Source: UBA4744 sp963718995
GTDB lineage: Bacteria; Actinomycetota; Acidimicrobiia; Spongiisociales; UBA4744
Length of the DNA stretch: 64,000 bases
Direction: 5' to 3'
Assembly (NCBI GenBank): GCA_963718995.1
Contig: CAVRAP010000021.1
Coordinates: 186,001-250,000, forward strand
Positions within the stretch are counted from its first letter, which is position 1; each line of letters starts with the position of its first letter. Shown here piece after piece: positions 17,417 through 26,950 of this stretch. Under the pieces are notes generated by a model that saw nothing but the letters and a program-made list of their open reading frames with translations, was not told the origin of the DNA and searched no databases. Both the position numbers and the translations under genes were made by a program.

Positions 17417-18589
17417 TCATGTCCGGCCAACGCTCCCGGCCGGCCGGCAAAGGTCGTCATATTGGACGATTCGGGGCGGATGAGTCTCATTTCCGCAGGC
17501 GGCGCAGTCCGGGTTGCGACGGAACCGCAATGTGCGAAATTCTTGATCGAGGGCTTCGTAGGTCAACAACTTCCCGATCAAGGGGACACCGATGCCAAGC
17601 AGCAACTTGAGGGTCTCGGCCGCCTGGATGGAACCGATGATGCCGGGTACAACGCCCAAAACCCCCGCTTCTGCGCAAGAAGGTGCCAACTCCGGCGGGG
17701 GCGGTTCGGCGAATAGACAGCGGTAGCACGGTCCTTGATAGGGGGCGAAAACGGTCGCCTGTCCTTCAAAGCGGAACACCGATCCGTGTACGACGGGGAC
17801 CCGAAGGTGCAGCGAAGCATCGTTGACGAGATAGCGAGTGGGGAAGTTGTCGGCTCCGTCGACGATGACATCGTATCCGGCGAGCAGATCCAGCGCATTG
17901 TCGGCCGTCAAGCGCTCCGGGACCATGGCGACCTCCACATCCGGATTGAGCGCGTTGAGTGTCTGGCGTGCCGAATCAACTTTGAGACGCCCGAGGCGAT
18001 CGGTGTTGTGGAGTATCTGCCGCTGGAGGTTGGTCACATCCACGACGTCAGAGTCGACAATGCCGAGGGTGCCGACTCCGGCAGCGGCAAGATAAAGTGC
18101 GGCAGGTGATCCCAGGCCGCCGGCGCCGATCACCATGACCTTCGCGTGCAGGAGGCGCTGCTGACCTGCGTCGCCAATTTCGGGCAGCAGGAGGTGGCGG
18201 CTATACCGGGCCCGCCGGGCCGCAGGCAGGACGGGGGGAATGGCCCATGTTTGACCGGCTCGTTTCCACCCCTCGAACCCTTCAGCCACAGAACGTACGT
18301 CGCGGTAGCCGAGGCGGCCCAGGGACTGGACCGCCAGGGCCGACCTTTCTCCGACCGCGCAATAGAGCACTATCGGCGTGTCGGCGCCGGGAGCGTACGC
18401 TCCGATCTCGCCTTCGAGTTGTCCACGCGGTATCAGGTGCGCGCCGGGAATTGCGCCCTGCTCGAACTCCTCTGGTTGTCGAACATCGATCAGGACGTAA
18501 CTTTCGGAAGGGGCGTCGGCCAATTGGGCAACTGAGATCTCCTCGATCTCGGTTCTGATGGCGGCGATCCAGCGCTTGTAGTCGATCAT
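17417..18589 (-). CDS. Rhodanese-ThiF/MoeB fusion, sulfur-carrier adenylyltransferase
   Basis: A 390-residue cytosolic protein. Residues about 15-112 are a rhodanese domain with IDVRQPEEFEQGAIPGA and active loop CAVGERS, where Cys would carry persulfide. Residues about 122-365 are an E1-like MoeB/ThiF domain: YSRHLLLPEIG, VIGAGGLGSPAALYLAAAG (ATP loop), DVTNLQRQILH, and two CxxC pairs (CYRC, CAAC) for zinc. The family adenylates the C-terminal Gly of small sulfur carriers such as ThiS, MoaD or CysO. In well-known MoeZ/MOCS3 proteins the rhodanese is at the C-terminus; here it is at the N-terminus. It ends 7 bp from the convergent sugar transferase gene. Confidence 0.9.
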   Translation of the reverse strand: MIDYKRWIAAIRTEIEEISVAQLADAPSESYVLIDVRQPEEFEQGAIPGAHLIPRGQLEGEIGAYAPGADTPIVLYCAVGERSALAVQSLGRLGYRDVRSVAEGFEGWKRAGQTWAIPPVLPAARRARYSRHLLLPEIGDAGQQRLLHAKVMVIGAGGLGSPAALYLAAAGVGTLGIVDSDVVDVTNLQRQILHNTDRLGRLKVDSARQTLNALNPDVEVAMVPERLTADNALDLLAGYDVIVDGADNFPTRYLVNDASLHLRVPVVHGSVFRFEGQATVFAPYQGPCYRCLFAEPPPPELAPSCAEAGVLGVVPGIIGSIQAAETLKLLLGIGVPLIGKLLTYEALDQEFRTLRFRRNPDCAACGNETHPPRIVQYDDLCRPAGSVGRT

Positions 18590-18659
18590 GGTTTGTCCGG
18601 TCTCGGGGGCGATGAGTCAGCGTAGTGCGCCGACGTAGTTGCGGTACGGCGTCATGGGG

Positions 18660-19112
18660 CTAGCTGGGACGGGTCGTCCCTGCTGCCCGGCGGTACAGAG
18701 CCAACGACCTGGTGTGCTCTGACCGCACGGCGGGTGGCAGGCGCCGTAGCTGCGTTTCGCCGAGGGGCGGTACCAATGATCGCACCCACAGCGTCCCAAA
18801 GAACGGCAAGACAAGTCCTGCACTCACGAGCATGTGGAGGTGCTCGGGGTAGGGGAGTGCCCGCTGGTTGGCCGCGGCTGCCATCAAGCGGAGGAGATCG
18901 GCAACCGCTCCCGGGCCAAGCGCGGCGATCCAGAAGCGACGAACATACGGGTGCTGAGCGGGAAAGCCCGTCCGTCCATCATCCCAGAGGCGAGGGACGA
19001 GGTTGGATCTCCGCCAGACCGATCGGCGACCTGCACCACCCGGAGCCGTTGCGGCGGTGATCGCGACGGGAGGACGATGGTCGCGTTCGTCTCCGGGTGG
19101 TGCGGATCGCAT
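18660..19112 (-). CDS. Hypothetical protein
   Basis: A 150-residue frame that I do not recognise. The N-terminal 50 residues are low in structure and Pro/Arg-rich and may not be translated; from about residue 53 on the composition looks like a real helical protein (HPYVRRFWIAALGPG, AVADLLRLMAAA, a short hydrophobic stretch LVSAGLVLPFFGTLW, then SLVPPLGETQLRRLPP). It may attach to the membrane by that stretch. It is in the same direction as the rhodanese-ThiF gene 70 bp downstream, and an inverted repeat lies directly upstream. The true start may be internal. Confidence 0.45.
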   Translation of the reverse strand: MRSAPPGDERDHRPPVAITAATAPGGAGRRSVWRRSNLVPRLWDDGRTGFPAQHPYVRRFWIAALGPGAVADLLRLMAAAANQRALPYPEHLHMLVSAGLVLPFFGTLWVRSLVPPLGETQLRRLPPAVRSEHTRSLALYRRAAGTTRPS

Positions 19113-19115
19113 GAA

Positions 19116-19151
19116 CTATTGATATCAAGTGAACCTAACTGACATCAATAG
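19116..19151. repeat. Imperfect inverted repeat between the PBP gene and the hypothetical gene
   Basis: CTATTGATATCA (19116-19127) and TGACATCAATAG (19140-19151) are inverted copies matching at 11 of 12 positions, separated by 12 bases. It is AT-rich against a GC-rich background and starts 4 bp before the ATG of the minus-strand ORF at 19112, so an operator or a terminator of the PBP transcript are both possible. Confidence 0.5.
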
Positions 19152-19215
19152 GGTTGCAGTGGGGTCGCGAAATTCTTTCCAGCCGGTGGCCGGCCTCGTT
19201 GAACCCTGTTGCGGC

Positions 19216-21765
19216 TCAGTTGCCGCCCGGAGCGGGCTTTCCCACGATGATCAAGATGGACTGGCCGTGCTTCACGGTTGTGCCGACCGCGGGAGTGGTT
19301 GCAAGGATTCGCCCTACCTGGCCGGGTTCGGTCACCTCCTGGAAGTTGACCGAGAACTCCAGAGCCACACCGGTTTCCTCCTCGAACACGCCCAAGGCAG
19401 CTACGGCTTCATCGACGGTGAGCGCCCGAAGGTCGACGAGGGGTGCCTCAGGGGGGAGGCCGGATGAGATTCCAATGGTGAGAACCTGACCGTGTGCGGC
19501 GGTGGTCCCTTCTTCCAAGTCCTGGGTGAGGACAACGCCTTTCTCCTCGATGGAGCCGACCTCGACGACATTGGGTCGCAGGTGAGCGTCGTAGATGTCG
19601 TTAACGGCTTCGTTCTCCATGAGCCCGACGACCAGCGGTACCTCGGTGTTGGGTGTCACGAAGTACTGGGAAACTCCGGGCGGATCCTCCGGGAAGTCGG
19701 TAACAGGTGTGTCTGCCAGCATGTACGTCATGAATTCCTTCCAGATGGGCGCCGGCACTGTACCGCCGTACACCCGGCCGTAGAACTCACCGTTGATCGT
19801 CAAATTGCGGAGGGGTGCCTGAAAATCAGGGTATCCGACCCAGACCGCGGTGGCATAGTCCGGGACGAAACCGACGAACCAGGCTTCGTTGAAGTTCTGG
19901 TGGGTGCCCGTCTTGCCGCCTTGGGGTCGGGCCGGGTTCTCGAACCGGGCGCGGGTGGCGGTACCGGCTGCAACCACCTGGATGAGCGGACGGCGGGCCG
20001 CGGCCAGGACGGCTGGTTCAACGACCTGGATCCGCTGGACGTCTCTGGAGTAGATCAGCTCGCCTGCGGTGTTCTCGATTCTCTCGATGAGGTAGGCGTC
20101 GGCGTGCAGTCCATTGGTCGCGAAATTGGAGTACGCCGAAGCCATTTCGAGCGGGCTCACCGCTCCGGCGCCCAGGACCAGGGAGTAGACCGGAGGCAAC
20201 TCCGACTTGATACCCAGTCGGTGGGCAACATCAATGATCCGTTCGGGGCCAACTTCTTTGGAGACCTGAGCGTAGACAACGTTCACGGAGTTCTGGGTGC
20301 CCGAGAACAGTGACGTTCCACCGCCGCCGCCACCGGCGTTGTGCACGACCCAGGGATCGGGGTTGCAAAACGGACAATCGATTTCCTTGGGGCTACGCGC
20401 ATCCCAGAAGGAATTGAGCGATCCACCCGATTCGAGGTAGGCGGTGAGCGCAAACGGCTTGAAGGACGAACCGGGATTGCGTTTCCCCTGAATGGCGAGG
20501 TCGAACTGCTCGAGGTCAAACGGCAATCCGGAGGCCATGACCTTGATGGCCCCGGTCACGTTGTCGACGGTGGCAATGGCCCCCGTTGGGGCACACCGCA
20601 GGTTGGGCAGTTCCGGTACCGGGATCTGCGCATTGTTGTACCGTTGAATGCAGGCGGCGAGCTGGTCTTCGGTGAGGGCGCTCGGATCGGCGATCGGCAG
20701 CCAGGTGTTGAGGATCTCGTTGGCCTTTTCCTGGAGTTCCAGGTCGATCGTCACGTATACCTTGAGGCCTCCGCCTCCGGAGCAGATCACATCGTCGGAC
20801 GGGCAGCCGAAAATCGCCTTCTTGCGCTCTTCGTTTGTTGCTCCGAGGAACGAGAACTCTGGATCGTTGAGCAACGCACGTCGCACCTCGGCGACGACAT
20901 GGTCGGCCGGTCCCTTGAACTCCGGGTGCGGCTGGATCACATACGGCTCGTTCTTGGCTCTCTCCCCCTGATCGGGAGTGATCATCTCATGGACGACCAT
21001 CGTGTCGATCACGTCGTTGCGGCGGTCGAGCACCCGTTCCGGTTGGCGGCGCGGGTCGTACGTGGATGGGTTCCGAATCGGGATGAAGAGGGTCGCTGCC
21101 TCAGCGATGGTCAGCTGATCCAGGGACTTGTCGAAATACTCGCGAGCCGCCGTCTTGACCCCGAAGGCGCTCCACCCGTAGTACACAGAGTTGACGTAGA
21201 ACTCGAGAATCTGCTCCTTCGTGTAGCGGCGCTCCAATTCGACCGCCACCATGGCTTCCTGGATTTTGCGCTGGAGCGTGACCTCATCTCCGACAAAGTT
21301 CTGTTTGACCACTTGCTGGGTGATCGTCGACCCACCGCGGGTCACACCCCGCAAGTTGTCGATCGCCGCTCCACCGATGGCTGCAAAATCGACACCATCA
21401 TGTTCGAAGAACTCGGCATCTTCTGCTGCCAGGACGGCCTTGATGACGATGTCCGGCAACTCGTCATATCGAACGGGTTCGCTGTTCTTGCCATCGTGGA
21501 GTTCGGCCAGCACAACGTCGTCAAGCGTGTAGATGCGGGACACCTGGGACAGATCCGGGAGGTCCAGGAGAAGATCGTCCACCTCGGGGATGTACTTCCG
21601 CTCGAGGTCCGTAAAGGTGCCGTAGGCTGAATTCGTTCCGAAAAAAGCAAAAAGACCGATCCACGTGGAAGAGAGCAAAGCAATGCTCAACAGCGTGGCG
21701 AGCGCGACAAACCATCGCCTGCTGACGTCGCGCCGTTCGAGTTCGTGGATTGGTGCTTTTGACAT
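19216..21765 (-). CDS. Class A penicillin-binding protein with two PASTA domains
   Basis: An 849-residue bifunctional peptidoglycan synthase. A short cytoplasmic tail and one membrane helix (about residues 17-40) precede the GT51 transglycosylase domain with EDAEFFEHDG (catalytic Glu), GGSTITQQVVKQN and RKIQEAMVAVELER. The transpeptidase domain has GSSFKPF (catalytic Ser), SVN and GGKTGT. Two C-terminal PASTA domains (about 725-848) likely bind uncross-linked peptidoglycan, as in actinobacterial PonA proteins. Start is the Met of MSKAPIHELERRD; 55 upstream residues in frame overlap the divergent mutase gene and are not coding-like. The gene is divergent from the mutase with 56 bp between starts. 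Confidence 0.95.
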   Translation of the reverse strand: MSKAPIHELERRDVSRRWFVALATLLSIALLSSTWIGLFAFFGTNSAYGTFTDLERKYIPEVDDLLLDLPDLSQVSRIYTLDDVVLAELHDGKNSEPVRYDELPDIVIKAVLAAEDAEFFEHDGVDFAAIGGAAIDNLRGVTRGGSTITQQVVKQNFVGDEVTLQRKIQEAMVAVELERRYTKEQILEFYVNSVYYGWSAFGVKTAAREYFDKSLDQLTIAEAATLFIPIRNPSTYDPRRQPERVLDRRNDVIDTMVVHEMITPDQGERAKNEPYVIQPHPEFKGPADHVVAEVRRALLNDPEFSFLGATNEERKKAIFGCPSDDVICSGGGGLKVYVTIDLELQEKANEILNTWLPIADPSALTEDQLAACIQRYNNAQIPVPELPNLRCAPTGAIATVDNVTGAIKVMASGLPFDLEQFDLAIQGKRNPGSSFKPFALTAYLESGGSLNSFWDARSPKEIDCPFCNPDPWVVHNAGGGGGGTSLFSGTQNSVNVVYAQVSKEVGPERIIDVAHRLGIKSELPPVYSLVLGAGAVSPLEMASAYSNFATNGLHADAYLIERIENTAGELIYSRDVQRIQVVEPAVLAAARRPLIQVVAAGTATRARFENPARPQGGKTGTHQNFNEAWFVGFVPDYATAVWVGYPDFQAPLRNLTINGEFYGRVYGGTVPAPIWKEFMTYMLADTPVTDFPEDPPGVSQYFVTPNTEVPLVVGLMENEAVNDIYDAHLRPNVVEVGSIEEKGVVLTQDLEEGTTAAHGQVLTIGISSGLPPEAPLVDLRALTVDEAVAALGVFEEETGVALEFSVNFQEVTEPGQVGRILATTPAVGTTVKHGQSILIIVGKPAPGGN

Positions 21766-21807
21766 CTCCGGACTATCTAACGAAGGGGGAGTCGGGAAAG
21801 TTGCCGG

Positions 21808-21813
21808 TAGCAT
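21808..21813 (+). promoter_or_regulatory. -10 box (TAGCAT) of the mutase gene
   Basis: TAGCAT ends 8 bases before ATG 21822 and no Shine-Dalgarno is present, consistent with a leaderless transcript and with choosing this Met over the upstream in-frame ATG at 21750. Confidence 0.4.
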
Positions 21814-21821
21814 CCCCTTCG

Positions 21822-23441
21822 ATGTCTGACAGGATACCCGTGAATTCAAAAGACTCATCGCATCCAACCTCGCGGACCACCTCGAGTGGCATCGAGATCG
21901 AGGTGGTCTACGGCTCTGAGGATGTCCCATCCGAGGTGGGAGCTCCGGGCGAATATCCGTTCACACGCGGTCCATACCCGACCATGTATCGGGGGAGGCC
22001 GTGGACGATGCGCCAATACGCCGGTTACGGGACGGCCGAGGAAACCAACGCTCGGTTTCGCTCGCTTCTTGCGGCCGGTCAGACGGGGATCTCGGTTGCC
22101 TTTGATCTGCCCACCCAGATGGGATTTGACTCAGATCACGCCATGGCCGCCGGAGAGGTTGGGAAGGTCGGGGTGGCCATCGACAGCGTCTCCGATATGC
22201 GTCGCCTTTTCGCCGAGATCCCGCTCGGCGAGGTGAGTACTTCGATGACGATCAATTCCACAGCAGCCGTCCTGCTGTTGCTCTATCAGATAGTCGCAGA
22301 AGAGCGCGGCGTCCCGGCCGGCCAGATCAGGGGCACGGTCCAGAACGACATTCTCAAGGAGTACATCGCCCGTGGAACGTACATCTATCCACCGGCCCCT
22401 TCGATGCGGTTGGTTACCGACCTGTTTTCGTACTGTGCGGCCAAGTTGCCTTCCTGGAACACCATCTCAATCAGTGGATACCACATCCGGGAAGCGGGAT
22501 CCACGGCAGCTCAGGAAGTGGCGTTTACGCTCGCCAACGGCCTGGCCTACGTGGAGGCGGCGGTATCGGCCGGATTAGTCGTTGATGATTTCGCGCCCCG
22601 CCTCTCGTTCTTCTGGAATGCGCATAACCACCTCTTTGAAGAGGTTGCGAAGTACCGGGCCGCTCGACGGATGTGGGCCCGGCTGATGAAGGAGCGGATG
22701 GGAGCCCGCGACCCGAAATCATGGATGATGCGGTTTCACACCCAAACAGCCGGCAGTACGTTGACGGCTCAACAGCCGGAGAACAACATCGTCCGCACCG
22801 CCATGCAGGGTTTGGCCGCGACGCTGGGTGGCACCCAGTCGCTTCATACCAATGCTTTCGACGAGGCACTCGGCCTACCAACCGATCAATCGGCCAGAAT
22901 CGCACTCAGAACCCAACAAATCATCGCGTACGAATCGGGCGTCACAGACACGGTTGATCCTCTGGCGGGTTCCTACTTCATCGAGCACCTCACCGATCAG
23001 GTGGAGGCCAGGGCCTCCGATCTGATGGAGAAGATCGATGAGCTGGGGGGCGCCCCGGCCGCCATCGAGGCCGGTTTCCAGCAAGGTGAAATCGAGGAGG
23101 CGGCCTATGTGGCAGCCCGCCGCACTGAGAGCGGCGAGTCGGTGATCGTTGGCGTCAACGGTTTCGTCGACGACGACGGCTCCGGTGTTCCCGTTCTGTC
23201 TATCGATCCGGCCGCCGAGCAAAGACAAATCGAGGCCGTTCGCGAGGTTCGGGCCGGCCGGAATGCTGCGGCCGTCGCCTCCGCCCTGCATCGTTTGCGA
23301 GTCGCCGCCGAGGGCGATGCCAATCTTCTCTATGTGATGAAGGAGGCCTTGTTGGCTTCCGCGACTCTGGGCGAGATCTCCGATGTCCTGAGAGAGGTGT
23401 TCGGAGTCTATCGGGGGCCGTCCCGGCCTCAGGGCGGTTGA
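21822..23441 (+). CDS. Methylmalonyl-CoA mutase, large (catalytic) subunit lacking the B12 domain
   Basis: A 539-residue acyl-CoA mutase TIM barrel. Landmarks: YPFTRGPYPTMYRGRPW, TMRQYAGYGTAEETN, AFDLPTQMGFDSDH, STSMTINSTAA, NTISISGYHIREAG and GGTQSLHTNAFDEAL. The Tyr in MRQYAG is as in methylmalonyl-CoA mutase; isobutyryl-CoA mutase has Phe there. The cobalamin-binding domain (DxHxxG) is absent, so a separate small subunit must be encoded elsewhere, as in two-component archaeal/actinobacterial types. It would convert methylmalonyl-CoA to succinyl-CoA, downstream of the carboxylase genes 23560-26907 and dependent on the adenosyltransferase at 14087. Related substrates such as ethylmalonyl-CoA cannot be excluded. 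Confidence 0.88.
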   Translation: MSDRIPVNSKDSSHPTSRTTSSGIEIEVVYGSEDVPSEVGAPGEYPFTRGPYPTMYRGRPWTMRQYAGYGTAEETNARFRSLLAAGQTGISVAFDLPTQMGFDSDHAMAAGEVGKVGVAIDSVSDMRRLFAEIPLGEVSTSMTINSTAAVLLLLYQIVAEERGVPAGQIRGTVQNDILKEYIARGTYIYPPAPSMRLVTDLFSYCAAKLPSWNTISISGYHIREAGSTAAQEVAFTLANGLAYVEAAVSAGLVVDDFAPRLSFFWNAHNHLFEEVAKYRAARRMWARLMKERMGARDPKSWMMRFHTQTAGSTLTAQQPENNIVRTAMQGLAATLGGTQSLHTNAFDEALGLPTDQSARIALRTQQIIAYESGVTDTVDPLAGSYFIEHLTDQVEARASDLMEKIDELGGAPAAIEAGFQQGEIEEAAYVAARRTESGESVIVGVNGFVDDDGSGVPVLSIDPAAEQRQIEAVREVRAGRNAAAVASALHRLRVAAEGDANLLYVMKEALLASATLGEISDVLREVFGVYRGPSRPQGG

Positions 23442-23559
23442 TCGATCGGGGAAGTCCGCAGCAGCACCTATTGAGGAGGGGATGTCCTGAGGCGCCCGTC
23501 CCGACCGGTGACCATGCTGCACCCTTGAACCTGTTCCGGCAGACCGTGCGGAAGAACCT

Positions 23560-25317
23560 TCACCGGATGATGGCGATCACCTGTCCGCTGGAAACCGTGT
23601 CGCCGGGACGAACCCGCAAATCAACCACTTCACCCTCGATCGGGCTTCTGACCTCGTTCTCCATCTTCATGGCTTCCAGAACACAGATTGGTTCTCCGGC
23701 GTTGATGCGGTGGCCCGCCTCCGTGTTCACTTTCACGATCGTTCCCTGCATGGGCGCGGTGACCACTCCTGCCTCGCCGGCATGGTTTCCGGCGGGGTGG
23801 GACAGCTTTGGTGGTTTGCGACGGGGTGCCGGCCTGCGTCCCGAACTTGCGGGTTGGAGTTCCGGCATCCAGTAGGTGACCACGTAACGCCTGCCACCGA
23901 TCTCTACCGTGATCTCTCGTTGGGCGGTGGCTTCGTCTTCGGGGAGGGCCGGCGCCGTTGGTCGGGCGATTCCACTGAGATCGAGTTCATCTTCCGCCCA
24001 ACGGGTGTGGTGCTTGCCTTCGATGAACGTGGGGTGATCCAGAACCCGGAGATGGGCCGGAATCGTTGTTGCCACCCCCTTGATGTGGTATTCGCGGAGG
24101 GCCCGTCGAGCCCGACTGATGGTGTCCTCACGCGTCGGTCCCCACACCACGAGTTTGGCCAGCAGATTGTCGTAGTACTGGCTGATCTTCGTGCCGGGCC
24201 TGATCCAACTATCTACCCGGACTCCAAATCCGGCCGGTTCCCGGTACTCGGCAACCCGGCCGGGATTCGGGAGGAAGTCGCGAGTGGGATCTTCGGCATT
24301 GATACGAAACTCCATGGCGTGCCCGGTCGTCTGAACCTTGTCGATGGAGAGCGGTTTTCCCTGAGCGATCTTCAACTGCTCTTTGACGATGTCGATGCCC
24401 GTCACCATCTCGGTCACCGTGTGCTCGACCTGCAGGCGCGTGTTCATCTCGAGGAAGTAGAAGTTGCCGGTGCGATCCAGGAGGAATTCGACCGTTCCGG
24501 CATTCCGGTATCCACACGCCTTGGCGATGGCTATCGCTGCCTTGCCCATCCTGTTGCGCGTCTTCTCGTCCAGGCCCGGTGATGGGGTCTCCTCGATGAG
24601 CTTCTGATGCCTCCGTTGCACCGAGCAATCCCGTTCTCCGAGGAAGAGGGCGTGTCCGTGGTCGTCACAGAGAATCTGCGCTTCGATATGGCGGGGGAAT
24701 TCGAGGTACTTCTCGACGTAAACAGCGGGATTGCCGAAATAGGCATCGGCCTCACGGCGCGCCCCCTCGAAGGCGGACTCGAGTTCGGCCTCTGTGTGGA
24801 CGACCCGCAATCCTTTGCCACCTCCTCCGTGAGCAGCCTTGATCGCAATCGGGTATCCGAATGTCTCGGCGGCGGCGCGGGCATCGTCAGCGGAGCCGAG
24901 CGGTTCGAGGGTGCCCGGAACGCTCTCGACCTTGGCGCGACCGGCGGCTTGGCGCGAAGCTATCTTGTCGCCCATCGTGGCGATGGCGTCGGCGGGCGGC
25001 CCCACCCAGGTTATGCCGGCGTCTATGACTCTCTGCGCAAACGTTGCGTTCTCGGCCAGGAACCCGTAACCGGGGTGGACGGCGTCGGCCCTCGCTTCCT
25101 TGGCTACTTCGATGATGCGATCCATGTTGAGGTAGGAGGCAGCAGCGGGAGCAGGCCCAACGTTCCAGGCTTCGTCGGCCAGATCGACATGCAGGGCATC
25201 GCGATCTAACTCTGAGTACACCGCGATGGTGCGCATGCCCATCTCCTGAGCCGATCGGATGATGCGAACTGCGATCTCGCCGCGATTGGCAATCAGGAGA
25301 GAATGGATGTCGGCCAT
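23560..25317 (-). CDS. Acyl-CoA carboxylase alpha subunit (biotin carboxylase + biotin carrier)
   Basis: A 585-residue subunit that carboxylates its own biotin. The biotin carboxylase part (about 1-450) shows LLIANRGEIAVRI, KAAHGGGGKGLRVV (ATP lid), EKYLEFPRHIEAQI, ERDCSVQRRHQKLIEE and FLEMNTRLQVEH. A linker rich in Pro/Arg follows, then a biotinyl domain with the EAMKMENE acceptor lysine near the C-terminus. Length and order match actinobacterial AccA3/PccA. Start at MADIHSLLIANRG. It lies 33 bp downstream of the beta subunit on the same strand and is presumably one operon, with the biotin ligase divergent upstream. Confidence 0.94.
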   Translation of the reverse strand: MADIHSLLIANRGEIAVRIIRSAQEMGMRTIAVYSELDRDALHVDLADEAWNVGPAPAAASYLNMDRIIEVAKEARADAVHPGYGFLAENATFAQRVIDAGITWVGPPADAIATMGDKIASRQAAGRAKVESVPGTLEPLGSADDARAAAETFGYPIAIKAAHGGGGKGLRVVHTEAELESAFEGARREADAYFGNPAVYVEKYLEFPRHIEAQILCDDHGHALFLGERDCSVQRRHQKLIEETPSPGLDEKTRNRMGKAAIAIAKACGYRNAGTVEFLLDRTGNFYFLEMNTRLQVEHTVTEMVTGIDIVKEQLKIAQGKPLSIDKVQTTGHAMEFRINAEDPTRDFLPNPGRVAEYREPAGFGVRVDSWIRPGTKISQYYDNLLAKLVVWGPTREDTISRARRALREYHIKGVATTIPAHLRVLDHPTFIEGKHHTRWAEDELDLSGIARPTAPALPEDEATAQREITVEIGGRRYVVTYWMPELQPASSGRRPAPRRKPPKLSHPAGNHAGEAGVVTAPMQGTIVKVNTEAGHRINAGEPICVLEAMKMENEVRSPIEGEVVDLRVRPGDTVSSGQVIAIIR

Positions 25318-25350
25318 GCTAGAAGGCTCCTCGGAAGCGGGCATGGGGAC

Positions 25351-26907
25351 TCATAGCGGTATGTTCCCGTGCTTTTTGGGCGGAAGGGTTTCTCTCTTGT
25401 TGCGCAGCATCTCGAGCGCCTGGATGAGCTTGGGGCGAGTCTGGCGCGGTTCGATGACCTCGTCGACCAACCCGAGTTCTGCAGCCCGGTATGGATTGTT
25501 GAATCGTGCCTCGTATTCGGAGATGAGCTCCGTCCGGCGCTGTTCCGGTACCTCAGCCCCGGCGATTTCGCGACGAAATATGACGTTCACTGCACCCTGT
25601 GCCCCCATCACGGCGATCTCGGCCGAAGGCCAGGCGAACACGTTGTCGGCTCGAATTCCACGAGAATTCATGACTACATACGCCCCCCCGTAGGCCTTGC
25701 GGGTTATGACCGACAACCGGGGGACGGTCGCCTCGCTGAAGGCATAGAGCAGTTTGGCGCCGTGGCGGATGATGCCGCCGTGTTCTTGTCCGACGCCGGG
25801 GAGAAAACCAGGAACATCGACGAAGACCACCAGGGGGATGTTGAAGGCGTCGCAGAAGCGGACGAACCGGGCGCCCTTCTCGGACGCGTTGATGTCGAGC
25901 GTTCCTGCCAAAGCAGCGGGCTGGTTTCCGACCACGCCCACGGTGTACCCGTCCAGCCGGGCGAAACCAACCACGATGTTCTTGGCCCAATTCTCGTGGA
26001 CCTGGTAGAAATCACCGTCGTCAACTACATGCTCGACGAGTCTGACCATGTCGTAGGGCTGGTTGGATGAATCCGGAATGATCGAATCGAGAGCGTCGTC
26101 CATGCGATCCGGCAGATCCATTGGGGTGAAATACGGCGGCACCTCCATGTTGTTCTGGGGGAGGAAGGACACGAGGTATCGCACCTCTTCGAGCGCCGAG
26201 GTCCCGTCGTTTGAAACGAAATGGGTTACACCGGAGGTTCCGGCGTGGGTGCGGGCGCCGCCCAGCTCCTCGAAACTGACCTCTTCGCCCGTGACGGTCT
26301 TGATCACATCGGGACCGGTAATGAAGAGGTGGCTGGAACCATCGACCTGGTAGACAAAGTCCGTGATAGCCGGTGAGTAGACCGCCCCTCCCGCACAGGG
26401 CCCCATGATCACCGAGATCTGGGGGATGACGCCCGAAGCTCTCACGTTCCTCTCGAAGATCCGTCCGTAGCCGTCGAGGGAAGCAACTCCCTCCTGGATG
26501 CGTGCACCGCCCGAGTCCTTGAGCCCGATGAGGGGAGCCCCGACATTCAGGGCAGTGTCCATCACCTTGCAGATCTTGTCGCTGACCGCTCTTCCGAGGC
26601 TGCCGCCAAACACCGTGAAATCCTCGGCGAATACGAAGACGGTCCTGCCCTCGATGGTCCCCCAGCCTGTGACCACTGCATCCCCGGCGGGTCGCTTGTC
26701 CTCGATGCCGAAGCCGATCGCCGTGTGACGGACCAGCATGTCGATTTCCTGGAAAGACCCTTTGTCCAGGAGCAGTTCGAGACGTTCGCGGGCCGTGAGC
26801 TTGCCCTGCTCATGCTGCCGATCGACCGCGCGTTGGCTCCCCGCATGCAAGGCTTCCCCGCGCAACCTGCGCAATTCTTCGATTCGTTCTTCGGTTCCCA
26901 CCCTCAC
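25351..26907 (-). CDS. Acyl-CoA (propionyl/methylmalonyl-type) carboxylase beta subunit
   Basis: A 518-residue carboxyltransferase that moves CO2 from biotin to an acyl-CoA. Seen: GKLTARERLELLLDKGSF at the N-terminus, DSGGARIQEGVASL, GPCAGGAVYSPA (oxyanion-forming loop), FITGPDVIKTVTGE, GFLPGVGQEHGGIIRHGAKLL (part of 25741-25803) and AYGGAYVVMNS. Residue pattern is of the PccB/AccD5 class. Start chosen at GTG 26907 (VRVGTEERIEEL); upstream in-frame residues run across the divergent birA gene and are not coding. With the alpha subunit and the mutase it would make the propionyl-CoA to succinyl-CoA route. Confidence 0.93.
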   Translation of the reverse strand: MRVGTEERIEELRRLRGEALHAGSQRAVDRQHEQGKLTARERLELLLDKGSFQEIDMLVRHTAIGFGIEDKRPAGDAVVTGWGTIEGRTVFVFAEDFTVFGGSLGRAVSDKICKVMDTALNVGAPLIGLKDSGGARIQEGVASLDGYGRIFERNVRASGVIPQISVIMGPCAGGAVYSPAITDFVYQVDGSSHLFITGPDVIKTVTGEEVSFEELGGARTHAGTSGVTHFVSNDGTSALEEVRYLVSFLPQNNMEVPPYFTPMDLPDRMDDALDSIIPDSSNQPYDMVRLVEHVVDDGDFYQVHENWAKNIVVGFARLDGYTVGVVGNQPAALAGTLDINASEKGARFVRFCDAFNIPLVVFVDVPGFLPGVGQEHGGIIRHGAKLLYAFSEATVPRLSVITRKAYGGAYVVMNSRGIRADNVFAWPSAEIAVMGAQGAVNVIFRREIAGAEVPEQRRTELISEYEARFNNPYRAAELGLVDEVIEPRQTRPKLIQALEMLRNKRETLPPKKHGNIPL

Positions 26908-26950
26908 CCCGGGATATATTGGACCCACGTTTGACTCATGGGACGCTCCG

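Noticed and set aside
18617..18823. Short ORF in the gap before the rhodanese-ThiF gene
   Set aside because: It is Cys/Gly/Arg-rich, overlaps the better-supported 18660-19112 frame, and has no start signal.
20341..21630. 429-residue plus-strand ORF opposite the PBP gene
   Set aside because: Antisense of the GT51 and transpeptidase domains; no recognisable fold and no promoter.
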